Shown here one piece after another: positions 26,506-35,623 of a DNA stretch of 64,000 bases. A program made the translations under genes and the position numbers. Under the pieces are notes generated by a model, which worked only from the letters and a program-made list of their open reading frames with translations, was not told the origin of the DNA and ran no database searches. The number at the start of each line of letters is the position of its first letter. The first letter of the stretch is position 1. Source of the DNA: Gottfriedia acidiceleris (GTDB taxonomy: Bacteria; Bacillota; Bacilli; Bacillales; Bacillaceae_G); the NCBI RefSeq assembly GCF_004138285.1, contig NZ_SCFN01000001.1, positions 1 through 64,000 on the forward strand, in the 5' to 3' direction.

Positions 26506-27342
26506 CTAAGTTTCTGTTTTATGATCATTAACTTCTTGTTCTATACTACTTTTAACATCCTGCTGTAGAACCTCTAACTCTCCAATTACAATCTCCGAAA
26601 CACGTTTATATCCTCTAGTTTTATTTGGGTGCATACTATCAATTAAATAATATTCACCGTTCATTCTGTTCCATCCAACATTTGAGTATAGGTCGATGCA
26701 TGGCAATGCGTAAAATGCAGCTACATCTTTTACAGCTCTAGCATAATCAGATGTTAAATAACCGGCTTTATTTTTATCCTCATATTTTCCGTTGTGATAT
26801 CTAGGTACAGGCGTCATAAGAATAATCCTACAATTTGGTAACCTTGTTTGTATTTTTTCAATCATTGAACACAAAGCACCGATAAATGTAGTTTCGTCTA
26901 AATTGGGTCGTTCATTTGTTGGGAATCCTTTTCCTAAAGGAATACCTCTACCAAAGTCATTTGTTCCACCCATTATTGTTAAAACTTGAGTATTAAGTGG
27001 AATCGTAGCATTGATCCTTTGACTGTTACACATACTTGATAAAATTTCTGTCGTTCCATTTGGCTGTGGTTGAGGTGGTTGACCTTTGTAATTTCCATTT
27101 TTATCAATCCAGGCAATCGAACCATTTTCAGCTATAGTTGTTCCGCCAATCCCTCTATTCACATGAGTCAAGCCTAACTTTTCCGCTACAGCCGGCTGCC
27201 ATCCGTTAGACGAAGTGATACTATCTCCATAACTAATCCATTTTTTTGATTTGTAATCGGTAATTTTTTTTCCTTTTGCCTCAGCTATATTTGTTAACAA
27301 TGAATTAAAAATACGTTTTACATACGATGTTAATCTAACCAT
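26506..27342 (-). CDS. SGNH/GDSL-family hydrolase
   Basis: ATG 27342 has AAGGGTG six bases upstream; a GTG at 27351 is in frame but overlaps that site. The 278-residue product shows SYGDSITSSNGW (nucleophile Ser), NRGIGGTTI (block II Gly), GGTNDFG (block III Asn) and DSMHPN (Asp-His). No classical signal peptide is evident, although the N-terminus is basic and amphipathic. It differs strongly from the secreted lipase at 7.7 kb. Probably an esterase or acetylhydrolase acting on carbohydrate; the substrate is unknown. A cre-like site lies upstream. Confidence 0.83.
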   Translation of the reverse strand: MVRLTSYVKRIFNSLLTNIAEAKGKKITDYKSKKWISYGDSITSSNGWQPAVAEKLGLTHVNRGIGGTTIAENGSIAWIDKNGNYKGQPPQPQPNGTTEILSSMCNSQRINATIPLNTQVLTIMGGTNDFGRGIPLGKGFPTNERPNLDETTFIGALCSMIEKIQTRLPNCRIILMTPVPRYHNGKYEDKNKAGYLTSDYARAVKDVAAFYALPCIDLYSNVGWNRMNGEYYLIDSMHPNKTRGYKRVSEIVIGELEVLQQDVKSSIEQEVNDHKTET

Positions 27343-27378
27343 AGAAATCACCCTTTTTACATATTTACTTTATAAACA

Positions 27379-27393
27379 TGTAAAGCGCTTTTC
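27379..27393 (-). promoter_or_regulatory. Possible CcpA cre site upstream of the SGNH hydrolase gene
   Basis: The core AAAGCGCTTT (27382-27391) is identical to the centre of the cre palindrome (TGAAAGCGCTTTCA), but the outer two bases on each side do not match. It lies about 40 bases upstream of the start codon. Confidence 0.4.
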
Positions 27394-27572
27394 TAAAAAT
27401 GAAATTACAATGACAGTACAGAATTTTGCAGTATGTAACATTTTATCTATAAAAATTATTCTATATTACATTTATACAAATAATAAAAAAAAATTGCACT
27501 TCGATTGTTAGCCAAAACAACAAAAGAGGTGCAATTAATAGAGTCTAAGATACAGGCCATACTTTTAGGTAA

Positions 27573-27872
27573 CTAATGGTACTTATAAATATTTTTATCG
27601 GAGCTTTTTTTCATAAAAATCCCAATAATTAACTGAATGAGACCAATAACAAATATGATTGGATATAATACCCACATCAACATCCCCGCCCAGCCATTTC
27701 CTTCGATAATAGCGTACGTAATTCCAATGGCAAATGACAAAAATGGCCCAATGGCTATCATATTCGCGATACCCCATATGATGTATTTTCGTTGTCTAGA
27801 TTGCCCTTTAGTAAAAATGTGAGCAAGAGCTGCGCCAATTAAGGCTATCAAAATTGCTATAAAAATTGCCAA
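27573..27872 (-). CDS. Small membrane protein, unknown function
   Basis: Starts at TTG nine bases after GAGGAG. The 99-residue product has three hydrophobic helices: FIAILIALIGAALAHIF, IIWGIANMIAIGPFLSFAIGI and a C-terminal MLMWVLYPIIFVIGLIQLIIG, with basic loops (KGQSRQRK). No family recognised. It lies alone between the SGNH hydrolase and aminotransferase genes on the same strand. Confidence 0.65.
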   Translation of the reverse strand: MAIFIAILIALIGAALAHIFTKGQSRQRKYIIWGIANMIAIGPFLSFAIGITYAIIEGNGWAGMLMWVLYPIIFVIGLIQLIIGIFMKKSSDKNIYKYH

Positions 27873-27934
27873 ATCAAGTCACTCCTCACTAAGGTAAACC
27901 AACATATTTTGATGCATAATGCTAATAGTGTAGT

Positions 27935-28819
27935 CTAGTTAGTTGACTGATCCTGCGGAATTTTATCAATTAAATTAGTGTATGAATCTTGAATTCTCTT
28001 TGTTATTTCTCCGCGCTTTCCTAAACCAATAGTATAGGACTTTTCATCAATTAAAACTGAAGTAACAGGTAGAATGTCAGAAACGGATGCTGTTGTAAAA
28101 GCTTCGTCTGCATTTAAAAGTTCATCAATTGAGAATGGAATCTCTTTTACTTCGAGTCTTTCTTTTTTTGCAATTTCAAGTACCACTTTTCGGGTAATGC
28201 CATTTAGAATTAAGTGATTAGCGGGATGAGTGAATAGAGTAGAGTTTTTTACGATAAAGACGTTTGTCGCTGAGCCTTCTGTAATGATCCCATCTCTATG
28301 CAAAATTGCTTCTTTCGCTCCTTTAGCGTAAGCCTCATTTTTTACTAAAACACTACCTAATAAGTTTAAACTTTTTATATCACAACGGAGCCATCGAATA
28401 TCATTCGTTACATAAGCAGTTATTCCTTTTTCCATTTGCTGTAATGGTCTATGATCTTCTCTTACTGTGTAGGCAATCAGTTGTGGCTTTAAATTAACTT
28501 CGTCTTGGTAAATATGATTACGGTTCATTACACCTCTACTAATTTGGATATAAACATAACCATTATCGTAATCACAAGTATTCATTAAATAAACTAAATC
28601 ACTTTCAAGTTTTTTGAGATGCATTTTAAAAGGTATTAATATTTTTTCACAGCTTTCCTTCAAGCGAATTAAATGTGCATCGAGCTCAAAATAAGACTTA
28701 TTGAAAAAACGAATAACCTCATAAACGCCATCTCCAAATTGATAACCTCGATCTAAAATATTTACATTTGCAGATTTTAAATCGACAATTCGGTTGTTTA
28801 AAAGAACCTTTGTTTTCAT
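27935..28819 (-). CDS. dat: D-amino-acid aminotransferase (D-alanine transaminase)
   Basis: PLP enzyme of fold type IV, interconverting D-Ala/D-Glu and their 2-oxo acids for peptidoglycan precursors. ATG 28819 follows AGAGGGA; the frame stays open upstream without a good site. The 294-residue product has RGYQFGDGVYEVIR near 30, the PLP-Lys region CDIKSLNLLGSVLVK (near 145), GIITEGSATNVF and FTTASVSDILPV. Branched-chain aminotransferase or aminodeoxychorismate lyase share the fold, but the pattern is closest to Dat. Divergent from the following SDR gene. Confidence 0.88.
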   Translation of the reverse strand: MKTKVLLNNRIVDLKSANVNILDRGYQFGDGVYEVIRFFNKSYFELDAHLIRLKESCEKILIPFKMHLKKLESDLVYLMNTCDYDNGYVYIQISRGVMNRNHIYQDEVNLKPQLIAYTVREDHRPLQQMEKGITAYVTNDIRWLRCDIKSLNLLGSVLVKNEAYAKGAKEAILHRDGIITEGSATNVFIVKNSTLFTHPANHLILNGITRKVVLEIAKKERLEVKEIPFSIDELLNADEAFTTASVSDILPVTSVLIDEKSYTIGLGKRGEITKRIQDSYTNLIDKIPQDQSTN

Positions 28820-28976
28820 ATGATCCCTCTTTCCTGTTATCATTTTAAGTCTGTTTGACAAAAAGCTTTCAAATAGTCTTGACTTTAAATTTATGACCTT
28901 TGTATACACACTGTTAATTATGATACATTCAATATATCACAAGTTTATTAAATATTTTGTAAAAAGGAGAGAGACA

Positions 28977-29786
28977 ATGAAATTATTAATTTTAGGTGCT
29001 AGCGGGCTAGTTGGGAAGGCTTTAATAAAAGAATTTTCTCCCGATCATGACGTGTATGGAACGTTTAATCAAACAAAATTAGATTTGAAAAATGATCATC
29101 AATTACAATGGGATATTAATGATTTAGAGAAAATTTTGACCTGGATTGATCGTATTTGTCCAAATGTAATTGTTTCTTGTTTACGTGGTGATTTTAATGT
29201 TCAATTTGAGGCGCATTCTAAAATAGTAGAAAAAATAAAATCAACTTCAACGAAATTTTTATTTTGTTCCACAACAAATGTTTTTGATGGAGAAGTTTCA
29301 AAGCATCACTCTGAAAACGATCTTCCTGTTGCCGAATCAGATTATGGACAATTTAAAATAAAATGTGAAGAATTAATTAAAAATGAGATTGGCGATAACG
29401 GGATCATATTAAGGTTACCAATGGTTTGGGGGAAACAATCACCAAGACTAAATGAAATAAAGGATAAAATAGAAAAGGGTCAAGAAATAGACGCGTATGA
29501 TAATATTTTCTTAAATCATGCAATTGATTCAGGTATTGCTAAGCAAGTAAGACAAATTGTTGAAAATGATTTAAAAGGAATATTTCACCTTGCAACAACC
29601 GATATAGACTCGCAATACTCATTTATTTTTAAACTGATAAAAAGATTATCAAATGAGGGGAAAGTCAAGTCTCTCACTTTAGAAAACTTTGATGAATACA
29701 ATTTTGGATTATTGACTAATCGCACCGATTTGACACCTAATTTTTACTATGATAACGATGAAGTAATTGATCAATTAGTTCATTAA
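28977..29786 (+). CDS. RmlD-like NAD(P)-dependent sugar-nucleotide reductase/epimerase
   Basis: ATG 28977 has AAAGGAGAG upstream; the frame is open earlier but no ribosome site supports that. The 269-residue extended SDR fold shows LLILGASGLVGKALIKEF (Rossmann GxxGxxG), a VSCLRGDFN strand, CSTTNVFDG and the active-site YGQFKIKCE (Tyr-x-x-x-Lys). It resembles dTDP-4-dehydrorhamnose reductase but is shorter. Likely sugar-nucleotide or related carbonyl reductase. No sugar pathway genes adjoin it, so the substrate is open. Confidence 0.8.
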   Translation: MKLLILGASGLVGKALIKEFSPDHDVYGTFNQTKLDLKNDHQLQWDINDLEKILTWIDRICPNVIVSCLRGDFNVQFEAHSKIVEKIKSTSTKFLFCSTTNVFDGEVSKHHSENDLPVAESDYGQFKIKCEELIKNEIGDNGIILRLPMVWGKQSPRLNEIKDKIEKGQEIDAYDNIFLNHAIDSGIAKQVRQIVENDLKGIFHLATTDIDSQYSFIFKLIKRLSNEGKVKSLTLENFDEYNFGLLTNRTDLTPNFYYDNDEVIDQLVH

Positions 29787-29863
29787 ATTCCAAAACAAAT
29801 TCGAAATCCACTAGTGATTAAATATTCTTAATATTTTGATTGTATAGCTGAAATATGTAACAT

Positions 29864-29879
29864 ATACTAATTTTAGTAT
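29864..29879 (+). promoter_or_regulatory. Perfect 16-bp palindrome upstream of lcfA
   Basis: ATACTAATTTTAGTAT, 34 bases before the lcfA start. It does not match the FadR box. It may be an operator of another regulator or simply a promoter-region palindrome. Confidence 0.35.
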
Positions 29880-29912
29880 GAACATACTTTTAAAATACTG
29901 GTGGTGAATGGT

Positions 29913-31619
29913 ATGGAGGAACCAAGAGTAAAGCCTTGGGTGAGTCAGTATCCAGAGCAAATACCAGCTACATTAGACGAACATTTTGATTTATTACCAA
30001 CATATTTAAAGCAAACAGCTTCAAAATATCCAGCTAAGAAAGCGCTTAATTTTCTTGGAAAATCGATGACCTTTAATGAAATTTATATTCAGTCTTTAAG
30101 ATTTGCCAATTTTTTAAGGAATTTAGGAATTAAAAAAGGCGATCGAGTGGCAATTATGCTTCCTAATTGCCCTCAAGCAGTGATTGCTTATTATGGGATT
30201 CTTTTTGCAGAAGCAATTATCGTCCAAACAAACCCGCTATATACTGAACGTGAGCTTGAATATCAAATGAATGATAGTGGTGCAACAGCTATTATTTGTT
30301 TAGATTTATTAATTAATAGAGTTTACGAAGTAAAAAAAACTACTAATCTTCAACATATTTTTGTTACTGCGATTAAGGACTATTTACCATTTTTTAAAAG
30401 GCTGTTATATCCTTATTCAAAACAGCCTAAGGCACCTGAGATTCCTAATGATCATTCGATTCATCAATTTAGTTTTATTATGCAAATATCTGCGCCGATG
30501 GAACAGGATCTCTCAAGTAGCAGTGTAGAAGATGTAGCAATACTTCAGTATACTGGAGGAACTACCGGATTTCCTAAAGGTGTAATGCTTACACATAAAA
30601 ATTTAGCATCAAATACGTTAATGGCAGAAAAATGGTTATATAAAAGTAAGAAGGGCCAAGAAAAGATTTTGACTGTCTTACCATTTTTTCATGTATATGG
30701 AATGACGACATGTATGAATTTATCAATCATGTGTGCGTATGAAATGATTATCGTTCCGAGATTTGATGCAACTCAAATGCTTAAGGCGATAAATAAATAT
30801 CGACCTACATTGTTTCCAGGTGCACCAACAATGTATATTGCATTATTAAATCATCCTGATTTAAAGAATAACGATATCTCATGTATTCATGCTTGCTTAA
30901 GTGGTTCCGCAGCTTTACCTGTTGAAGTTCAAGATCAATTTGAAAAGGTGACTGGTGGAAAATTAGTAGAGGGCTATGGTTTATCAGAAGCTTCTCCAGT
31001 TACACATAGTAATTTCTTATGGGATAAGCGAGTAACGGGCAGCATTGGTGTTCCTTGGCCAAGTACAGATGCTAAAATAGTATCACTAGAAACTGGCGAA
31101 GAGTTACCTTATCGTGAAATTGGTGAATTAATCGTTTCAGGACCACAAGTAATGAAGGGGTATTGGAATCGACCAGAGGAAACCGCAACCACGTTAAAAG
31201 ATGGCTGGTTATTTACAGGTGATTTAGGCTATATGGATGAAGAAGGTTTCTTTTATATCGTTGACCGTAAGAAAGATATGATCAACGCAGGAGGGTTTAA
31301 CGTTTACCCTAGAGATATTGAGGAAGTATTATATGAACACGAGGCTATTAAAGAAGCAGTTATTGTTGGTATTCCTGATGCTTATCGTGGAGAAACAGTT
31401 AAAGCTTACATTGTATTAAAAGAAGGAAAATCGGTATCTGAGGCTGAACTAGATGATTTTTGTCGGAAATATTTAGCAGCTTATAAAGTTCCGAGATTGT
31501 ATGAATTTAGGAATGAGTTACCAAAGACAATGATCGGTAAAATATTAAGAAGAACATTACTTGAAGAAGAAAAACAAAAGAATACGAAACCTGAGGATTC
31601 TGATGAAAATTTAATATAA
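29913..31619 (+). CDS. lcfA: Long-chain fatty-acid CoA ligase
   Basis: It activates fatty acids to acyl-CoA with ATP, the first step of beta-oxidation, at the membrane's inner face. ATG 29913 follows GGTGGTG by six bases; upstream GTGs are part of that site. The 568-residue ANL-family enzyme shows the AMP-binding P-loop YTGGTTGFPKGVM (near 215), GYGLSEASPV, the GDLGYMDEEG adenylate motif, DRKKDMINAGGFNVYPRDIE hinge and the C-terminal catalytic Lys region PKTMIGKILRR. It precedes fadR, as in B. subtilis. Confidence 0.95.
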   Translation: MEEPRVKPWVSQYPEQIPATLDEHFDLLPTYLKQTASKYPAKKALNFLGKSMTFNEIYIQSLRFANFLRNLGIKKGDRVAIMLPNCPQAVIAYYGILFAEAIIVQTNPLYTERELEYQMNDSGATAIICLDLLINRVYEVKKTTNLQHIFVTAIKDYLPFFKRLLYPYSKQPKAPEIPNDHSIHQFSFIMQISAPMEQDLSSSSVEDVAILQYTGGTTGFPKGVMLTHKNLASNTLMAEKWLYKSKKGQEKILTVLPFFHVYGMTTCMNLSIMCAYEMIIVPRFDATQMLKAINKYRPTLFPGAPTMYIALLNHPDLKNNDISCIHACLSGSAALPVEVQDQFEKVTGGKLVEGYGLSEASPVTHSNFLWDKRVTGSIGVPWPSTDAKIVSLETGEELPYREIGELIVSGPQVMKGYWNRPEETATTLKDGWLFTGDLGYMDEEGFFYIVDRKKDMINAGGFNVYPRDIEEVLYEHEAIKEAVIVGIPDAYRGETVKAYIVLKEGKSVSEAELDDFCRKYLAAYKVPRLYEFRNELPKTMIGKILRRTLLEEEKQKNTKPEDSDENLI

Positions 31620-31625
31620 TAATAT

Positions 31626-31662
31626 AAGGGGGATGATGACATAAGCATCCCCCTTTATTTTA
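31626..31662 (+). terminator. Terminator of lcfA
   Basis: Stem AAGGGGGATG (31626-31635) with CATCCCCCTT (31646-31655), then TATTTTA. It separates lcfA from the fadR operon. Confidence 0.85.
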
Positions 31663-31848
31663 CGAATTGATATTAAGTTATTATGTTAAAATAAATTTAA
31701 AGATTGATTAGTAAAAAAACCTGATAATAGTTAATGAAAGTACAAAAATTAAAAAGAATATTAAAAGCTTTTGTAAAAGAAACTTTATACATAAAAAAAT
31801 ATTACAGGACAATTGACAATTTTCTGATAAATTTGTATTATGAGAATA

Positions 31849-31866
31849 TGAATGATTATTCATTCA
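31849..31866 (+). promoter_or_regulatory. FadR operator upstream of fadR
   Basis: TGAATGATTATTCATTCA matches the published B. subtilis FadR consensus TGAATGANTANTCATTCA at every fixed base. It lies 23 bases before the fadR start, so FadR would repress its own operon, with long-chain acyl-CoA as inducer in the known system. Confidence 0.93.
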
Positions 31867-31888
31867 CTGTAAGAAGGGGTAAATAAAA

Positions 31889-32476
31889 ATGAAAAGAGAT
31901 AAACCAAAATATAAACAAATAATTGATGCTGCAGTTGTTGTAATTGCTGAAAATGGTTACCATCAAGCGCAGGTTTCTAAAATTGCAAAACAGGCTGGTG
32001 TAGCTGACGGAACAATCTATTTGTATTTTAAAAATAAAGAATCCATCTTAATTTCACTGTTTGAAGAGAAGATGGGAAATTTTACTGAAAAAATTCGTGA
32101 AAAAATTGAAGGTAAACCGGACCCGATATCGAAATTATTAATGTTGGTGAAAACTCACTTTTATGAAATGTCTAAAGATTCGCATTTAGCAATCGTTATG
32201 CAATTAGAAGTAAGACAAACAAATATTGACCTTAGATTAAGAATAAATGAGGTACTAAAAGAGTATCTACATATCATTGATTCAATTTTAAATGAAGGGA
32301 TCAATAGTGGTTTGTTCGACAAACAATTGGATATTCGTACAGCTAGACAAATGATCTTCGGCACAATTGATGAAGTGATGACCCATTGGGTAATGACAGG
32401 ACAAAATCAAGATTTAGAGTCAAAAGCCGATAAAGTTCACCAACTATTAATAAGAGGATGCGGGTACCAAAATTGA
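31889..32476 (+). CDS. fadR: TetR-family fatty-acid degradation regulator FadR
   Basis: The 195-residue TetR regulator has an N-terminal helix-turn-helix (VSKIAKQAGVADGTIYLYFK, residues about 28-50) and a helical ligand domain that in B. subtilis FadR (YsiA, about 194 residues) binds long-chain acyl-CoA. The perfect operator just upstream indicates autoregulation of fadR-fadB-etfB-etfA. The ribosome site is AAGAAGGGG. Confidence 0.95.
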   Translation: MKRDKPKYKQIIDAAVVVIAENGYHQAQVSKIAKQAGVADGTIYLYFKNKESILISLFEEKMGNFTEKIREKIEGKPDPISKLLMLVKTHFYEMSKDSHLAIVMQLEVRQTNIDLRLRINEVLKEYLHIIDSILNEGINSGLFDKQLDIRTARQMIFGTIDEVMTHWVMTGQNQDLESKADKVHQLLIRGCGYQN

Positions 32477-32513
32477 CGTTCTAGTACATTTTGAAAAATA
32501 GGGAGGAATAGTT

Positions 32514-33284
32514 GTGAGTTTAATTCAATGTAAAATATCCGATGGTATTGCATTATTAACAATTCAAAATCCACCAGCAAATGCAATGTCTTCGGTTGTA
32601 TTTGCTGATTTAGTTAAGCGTTTAGATGAATTAGAAAATAACGATGATGTAAGCGTTTTAGTTGTCCATGGAGAAGGTAGATTTTTCTCTGCAGGTGCAG
32701 ATATTAAGGAATTTACTTCTTTCAAAAATGCTGAAGATGCAGCAACTGTTGCAAGAAGAGGTCAACTAGTATTTGATCGTGTTGAAAATTATTCTAAGCC
32801 GATAATCGCAGCAATCCATGGAGCTGCATTAGGTGGCGGACTAGAATTTGCAATGAGCTGTCATATTCGAGTTGTTGCAGAAAACGCAAAACTTGGTTTA
32901 CCTGAATTAAACTTAGGAATTATTCCAGGTTTTGCTGGGACACAACGATTACCACGTTATGTAGGTAAAGATAAAGCGTTAGTTATGCTTGCTACTTCTG
33001 AACCAATCTCTGGTGTTGAAGCTGGGAAAATTGGATTAGCTACAATTGTAGTGCCAGAAGAAACTTTATTAGATGAAGCAAATGCATTAGCAGCTAAAAT
33101 TGCTAATAAAAGTATGCAATCAATACAATATATTCTACAACTACTATCTTCTACTAGAACTTCTTCATATCATGAAGCTGTGGAAGAAGAGTCTAAATTA
33201 TTTGGAGAAATTTTTACAACTGAAAATGCAAAAGAGGGTATTTCGGCATTTTTAGAAAAAAGAAAACCAGTGTTTAATAAATAA
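32514..33284 (+). CDS. fadB: Enoyl-CoA hydratase
   Basis: Crotonase-fold enzyme of 256 residues, hydrating trans-2-enoyl-CoA in beta-oxidation. GTG start after GGGAGGAA. Oxyanion-hole segments FSAGADIKEF (near 62) and GAALGGGLEFAM (near 102) are present, and the catalytic Glu positions lie in LPELNLGIIPGFAGTQRLPR. Second gene of the fadR operon. Confidence 0.93.
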   Translation: MSLIQCKISDGIALLTIQNPPANAMSSVVFADLVKRLDELENNDDVSVLVVHGEGRFFSAGADIKEFTSFKNAEDAATVARRGQLVFDRVENYSKPIIAAIHGAALGGGLEFAMSCHIRVVAENAKLGLPELNLGIIPGFAGTQRLPRYVGKDKALVMLATSEPISGVEAGKIGLATIVVPEETLLDEANALAAKIANKSMQSIQYILQLLSSTRTSSYHEAVEEESKLFGEIFTTENAKEGISAFLEKRKPVFNK

Positions 33285-33340
33285 GTAGTTTAATATTTTA
33301 AAAAAATAGATGTAGTTAAATTTCCTGGGAGGGTATAACA

Positions 33341-34114
33341 ATGAACATTTATGTACTATTAAAAAGAACATTTGACACTGAAGAGAAAATTACAATTTCA
33401 AATGGTGCAATCCAAGAGGATGGCGCTGAATTTATTATAAATCCATACGATGAGTATGCAGTTGAAGAAGCGATTCAAATTCGCGACGCTCATGGTGGCG
33501 AAGTAACTGTGATTACAATTGGTAACGAAGATAGTGAAAAAGAACTTCGTACAGCACTAGCTATGGGTGCTGATAAAGCTGTATTAATTAACGTTGAAGA
33601 TGACGTTTCAAATGCTGACCAATATACAACTTCTAAACTTATTGCTAAATACTTAGAAGATAAAGATCCTTCAATTATTTTAGCAGGTAATGTTGCAATT
33701 GATGGAGGTACTGGTCAAGTAGGTCCACGCGTTGCTGAATTATTAAATATTCCTTATGTGACAACAATTACTAAAATTGACATTAATGGTACAACAGCTA
33801 CAATCGAACGTGATGTAGAGGGTGACACAGAAATCATCGAAACATCTTTACCATTATTAATCACTGCTCAACAAGGCTTAAATGAACCAAGATATCCATC
33901 TTTACCTGGTATTATGAAAGCTAAGAAAAAGCCTCTAGATGAATTAGAATTAGATGATCTAGATTTAGAAGAAGATGAAGTTCAAGCAAAAACGAAAACA
34001 ATTGAAATTTACCTACCTGCTAAGAAAGAAGCGGGCAAAGTTTTATCTGGTGAATTAAAAGATCAAGTAAAAGAATTAGTTTCGTTACTACGTTCTGAAG
34101 CAAAAGTAATCTAA
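33341..34114 (+). CDS. etfB: Electron transfer flavoprotein beta subunit
   Basis: It carries electrons from acyl-CoA dehydrogenase to the respiratory chain as heterodimer with EtfA. The 257-residue product has the ETF beta signature LAGNVAIDGGTGQVGPRVAELLNIPYVT (positions about 115-145) and the AMP-binding fold start IYVLLKRTFD. Ribosome site GGGAGGG. Followed by etfA 66 bases downstream. Confidence 0.95.
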   Translation: MNIYVLLKRTFDTEEKITISNGAIQEDGAEFIINPYDEYAVEEAIQIRDAHGGEVTVITIGNEDSEKELRTALAMGADKAVLINVEDDVSNADQYTTSKLIAKYLEDKDPSIILAGNVAIDGGTGQVGPRVAELLNIPYVTTITKIDINGTTATIERDVEGDTEIIETSLPLLITAQQGLNEPRYPSLPGIMKAKKKPLDELELDDLDLEEDEVQAKTKTIEIYLPAKKEAGKVLSGELKDQVKELVSLLRSEAKVI

Positions 34115-34180
34115 TTTTATTGAATATTAGAACAGAATAATAGATTAATATTGTAATAGAAAATTTTGGAGGGAAATAAC

Positions 34181-35158
34181 ATGTCACGTAAAGTATTAGT
34201 ATTAGGCGAAGTTCGTGAAGGATCACTACGAAATGTTTCATTTGAGGCAGTAAGTACGGCTAAAACAGTTGCTGAGGGCGGAGAAGTAGTTGCTGTATTA
34301 GTAGGTAAATCAGTTAGTGCATTAGCTACTGAAATGATTCAATACGGTGCAGACCGTGCAATCGTTGTTGAAGATGAAAAATTAGCATCATATACTTCTG
34401 ATGGATATTCTCAAGCACTTTTAGCAGTTATTGACCAAGAAAAACCAGAAGGTCTAGTATTCGGTCATACAGCTTTAGGTAAGGATTTATCTCCAAAACT
34501 TGCTGCTCGTCTGCAAAGTGGTCTAATTTCAGATGTTACTGCAATCGAAGTAGCTGGTGGAAATATTGTTTTCACTCGTCCGATTTACTCAGGTAAAGCA
34601 TTCGAGAAAAAAGTTATGGTAGATCCATTTATTTTTGCGACAATCCGTCCAAATAACATTGCAGCATTAGAAAAAGATGCTACTCGCACTGGTGATGTGG
34701 CAACTGTTTCAGTTGAAATTAAAGACTTACGTTCAATCGTCAAAGATGTTGTGCGTAAAGCGAGTGAAGGTGTAGACCTTTCAGAAGCGAAAGTGATCGT
34801 TGCTGGTGGCCGTGGAGTTAAGAGTGAAGAAGGCTTTAATCCATTAAAAGAATTAGCTTCAGTATTAGGTGCTGCTGTAGGTGCATCTCGTGGTGCATGT
34901 GACGCTAACTATTGTGACTACTCTTTACAAATTGGTCAAACTGGTAAAGTTGTAACGCCTGATTTATATATTGCATGTGGTATTTCAGGAGCTATTCAAC
35001 ATTTAGCTGGTATGTCAAACTCTAAAGTAATCGTTGCAATTAACAAAGATCCAGAAGCTAATATCTTCAAAGTAGCTGATTATGGCATCGTTGGTGACTT
35101 ATTCGAAGTATTACCTTTATTAACAGAAGAATTTAAAGCTGTATTAGTTAACTCTTAA
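34181..35158 (+). CDS. etfA: Electron transfer flavoprotein alpha subunit
   Basis: ATG 34181 follows GGAGGG; the upstream TTG overlaps that site. The 325-residue product has the FAD-binding C-terminal domain: GRGVKSEEGFNPLKELASVL, SRGACDANYC, IGQTGKVVTPDLYIACGISG and AINKDPEANIFKVADYGIVGD. Last gene of the fadR-fadB-etfB-etfA operon, closing with a hairpin. Confidence 0.96.
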   Translation: MSRKVLVLGEVREGSLRNVSFEAVSTAKTVAEGGEVVAVLVGKSVSALATEMIQYGADRAIVVEDEKLASYTSDGYSQALLAVIDQEKPEGLVFGHTALGKDLSPKLAARLQSGLISDVTAIEVAGGNIVFTRPIYSGKAFEKKVMVDPFIFATIRPNNIAALEKDATRTGDVATVSVEIKDLRSIVKDVVRKASEGVDLSEAKVIVAGGRGVKSEEGFNPLKELASVLGAAVGASRGACDANYCDYSLQIGQTGKVVTPDLYIACGISGAIQHLAGMSNSKVIVAINKDPEANIFKVADYGIVGDLFEVLPLLTEEFKAVLVNS

Positions 35159-35177
35159 TATAGAAGCTTAAATGATA

Positions 35178-35222
35178 TCCCACAAGAGCATTAGTATCTT
35201 GTGGGTTTATTGTGTTTTTTCA
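35178..35222 (+). terminator. Terminator of the fadR-etfA operon
   Basis: Stem CCCACAAGA (35179-35187) with TCTTGTGGG (35197-35205) and T-rich sequence after it. Confidence 0.88.
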
Positions 35223-35262
35223 AGTGTTCGTCAACCAAATGACCTGAAAAAATAATTTATAT

Positions 35263-35307
35263 AAAAAAGAGGGGCTCAAAAGTACTTTAACTTTTGTGAC
35301 ACCTCCT
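35263..35307 (-). terminator. Terminator of the small His-rich protein gene
   Basis: On the minus strand an imperfect stem (GAGG-G-CACAAAAGT with ACTTTTG-G-CCTC) is followed by TTTTTTAT. Confidence 0.7.
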
Positions 35308-35342
35308 TTATAGTTCTTCTATTCGTTTACAAGCCATTGTCA

Positions 35343-35582
35343 TTACATCCTAACAATGACTGATCCACCGCCACTTGTTACAACTTGATTTTGTTTTTGT
35401 TCAAGTTGTCTAAGTAATTCATTATTTGCTTCGATTGCTTTTACAAGGTTTGTAATTTGATTTTCAAGATTCATGAACATTTGCATGATTGATTGATGAT
35501 CAGTTTGTACATGACCTTGAACACCGTTTCTCATAGGATATTGTGGATGATGTGGATGTGAATTCCAAAATGGATGATGCAT
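35343..35582 (-). CDS. Small His/Pro-rich protein with coiled coil, possibly spore-related
   Basis: The 79-residue product follows TTGGAGGT. The N-terminus is rich in His, Pro and aromatic residues (MHHPFWNSHPHHPQYP), the middle is a predicted coiled coil (LENQITNLVKAIEANNELLRQLEQ), and the tail is glycine-rich (TSGGGSVIVRM). The composition resembles small spore-coat or germination-associated proteins of Bacillus, but I recognise no family. A 14-bp palindrome lies in its leader. It has its own terminator. Confidence 0.6.
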   Translation of the reverse strand: MHHPFWNSHPHHPQYPMRNGVQGHVQTDHQSIMQMFMNLENQITNLVKAIEANNELLRQLEQKQNQVVTSGGGSVIVRM

Positions 35583-35609
35583 ACTTTTACCTCCAATTTC
35601 TAGACCAAT

Positions 35610-35623
35610 GTACTATATAGTAC
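35610..35623 (-). promoter_or_regulatory. 14-bp perfect palindrome in the leader of the His-rich gene
   Basis: GTACTATATAGTAC lies 28-41 bases upstream of the start codon. It could be an operator overlapping a -10, or an incidental AT-rich palindrome. Confidence 0.35.

Noticed and set aside
27352-27572. Possible structured RNA between the SGNH hydrolase and small membrane gene
   Set aside because: Only short AT-rich inverted pairs; no known riboswitch motif or strong hairpin.
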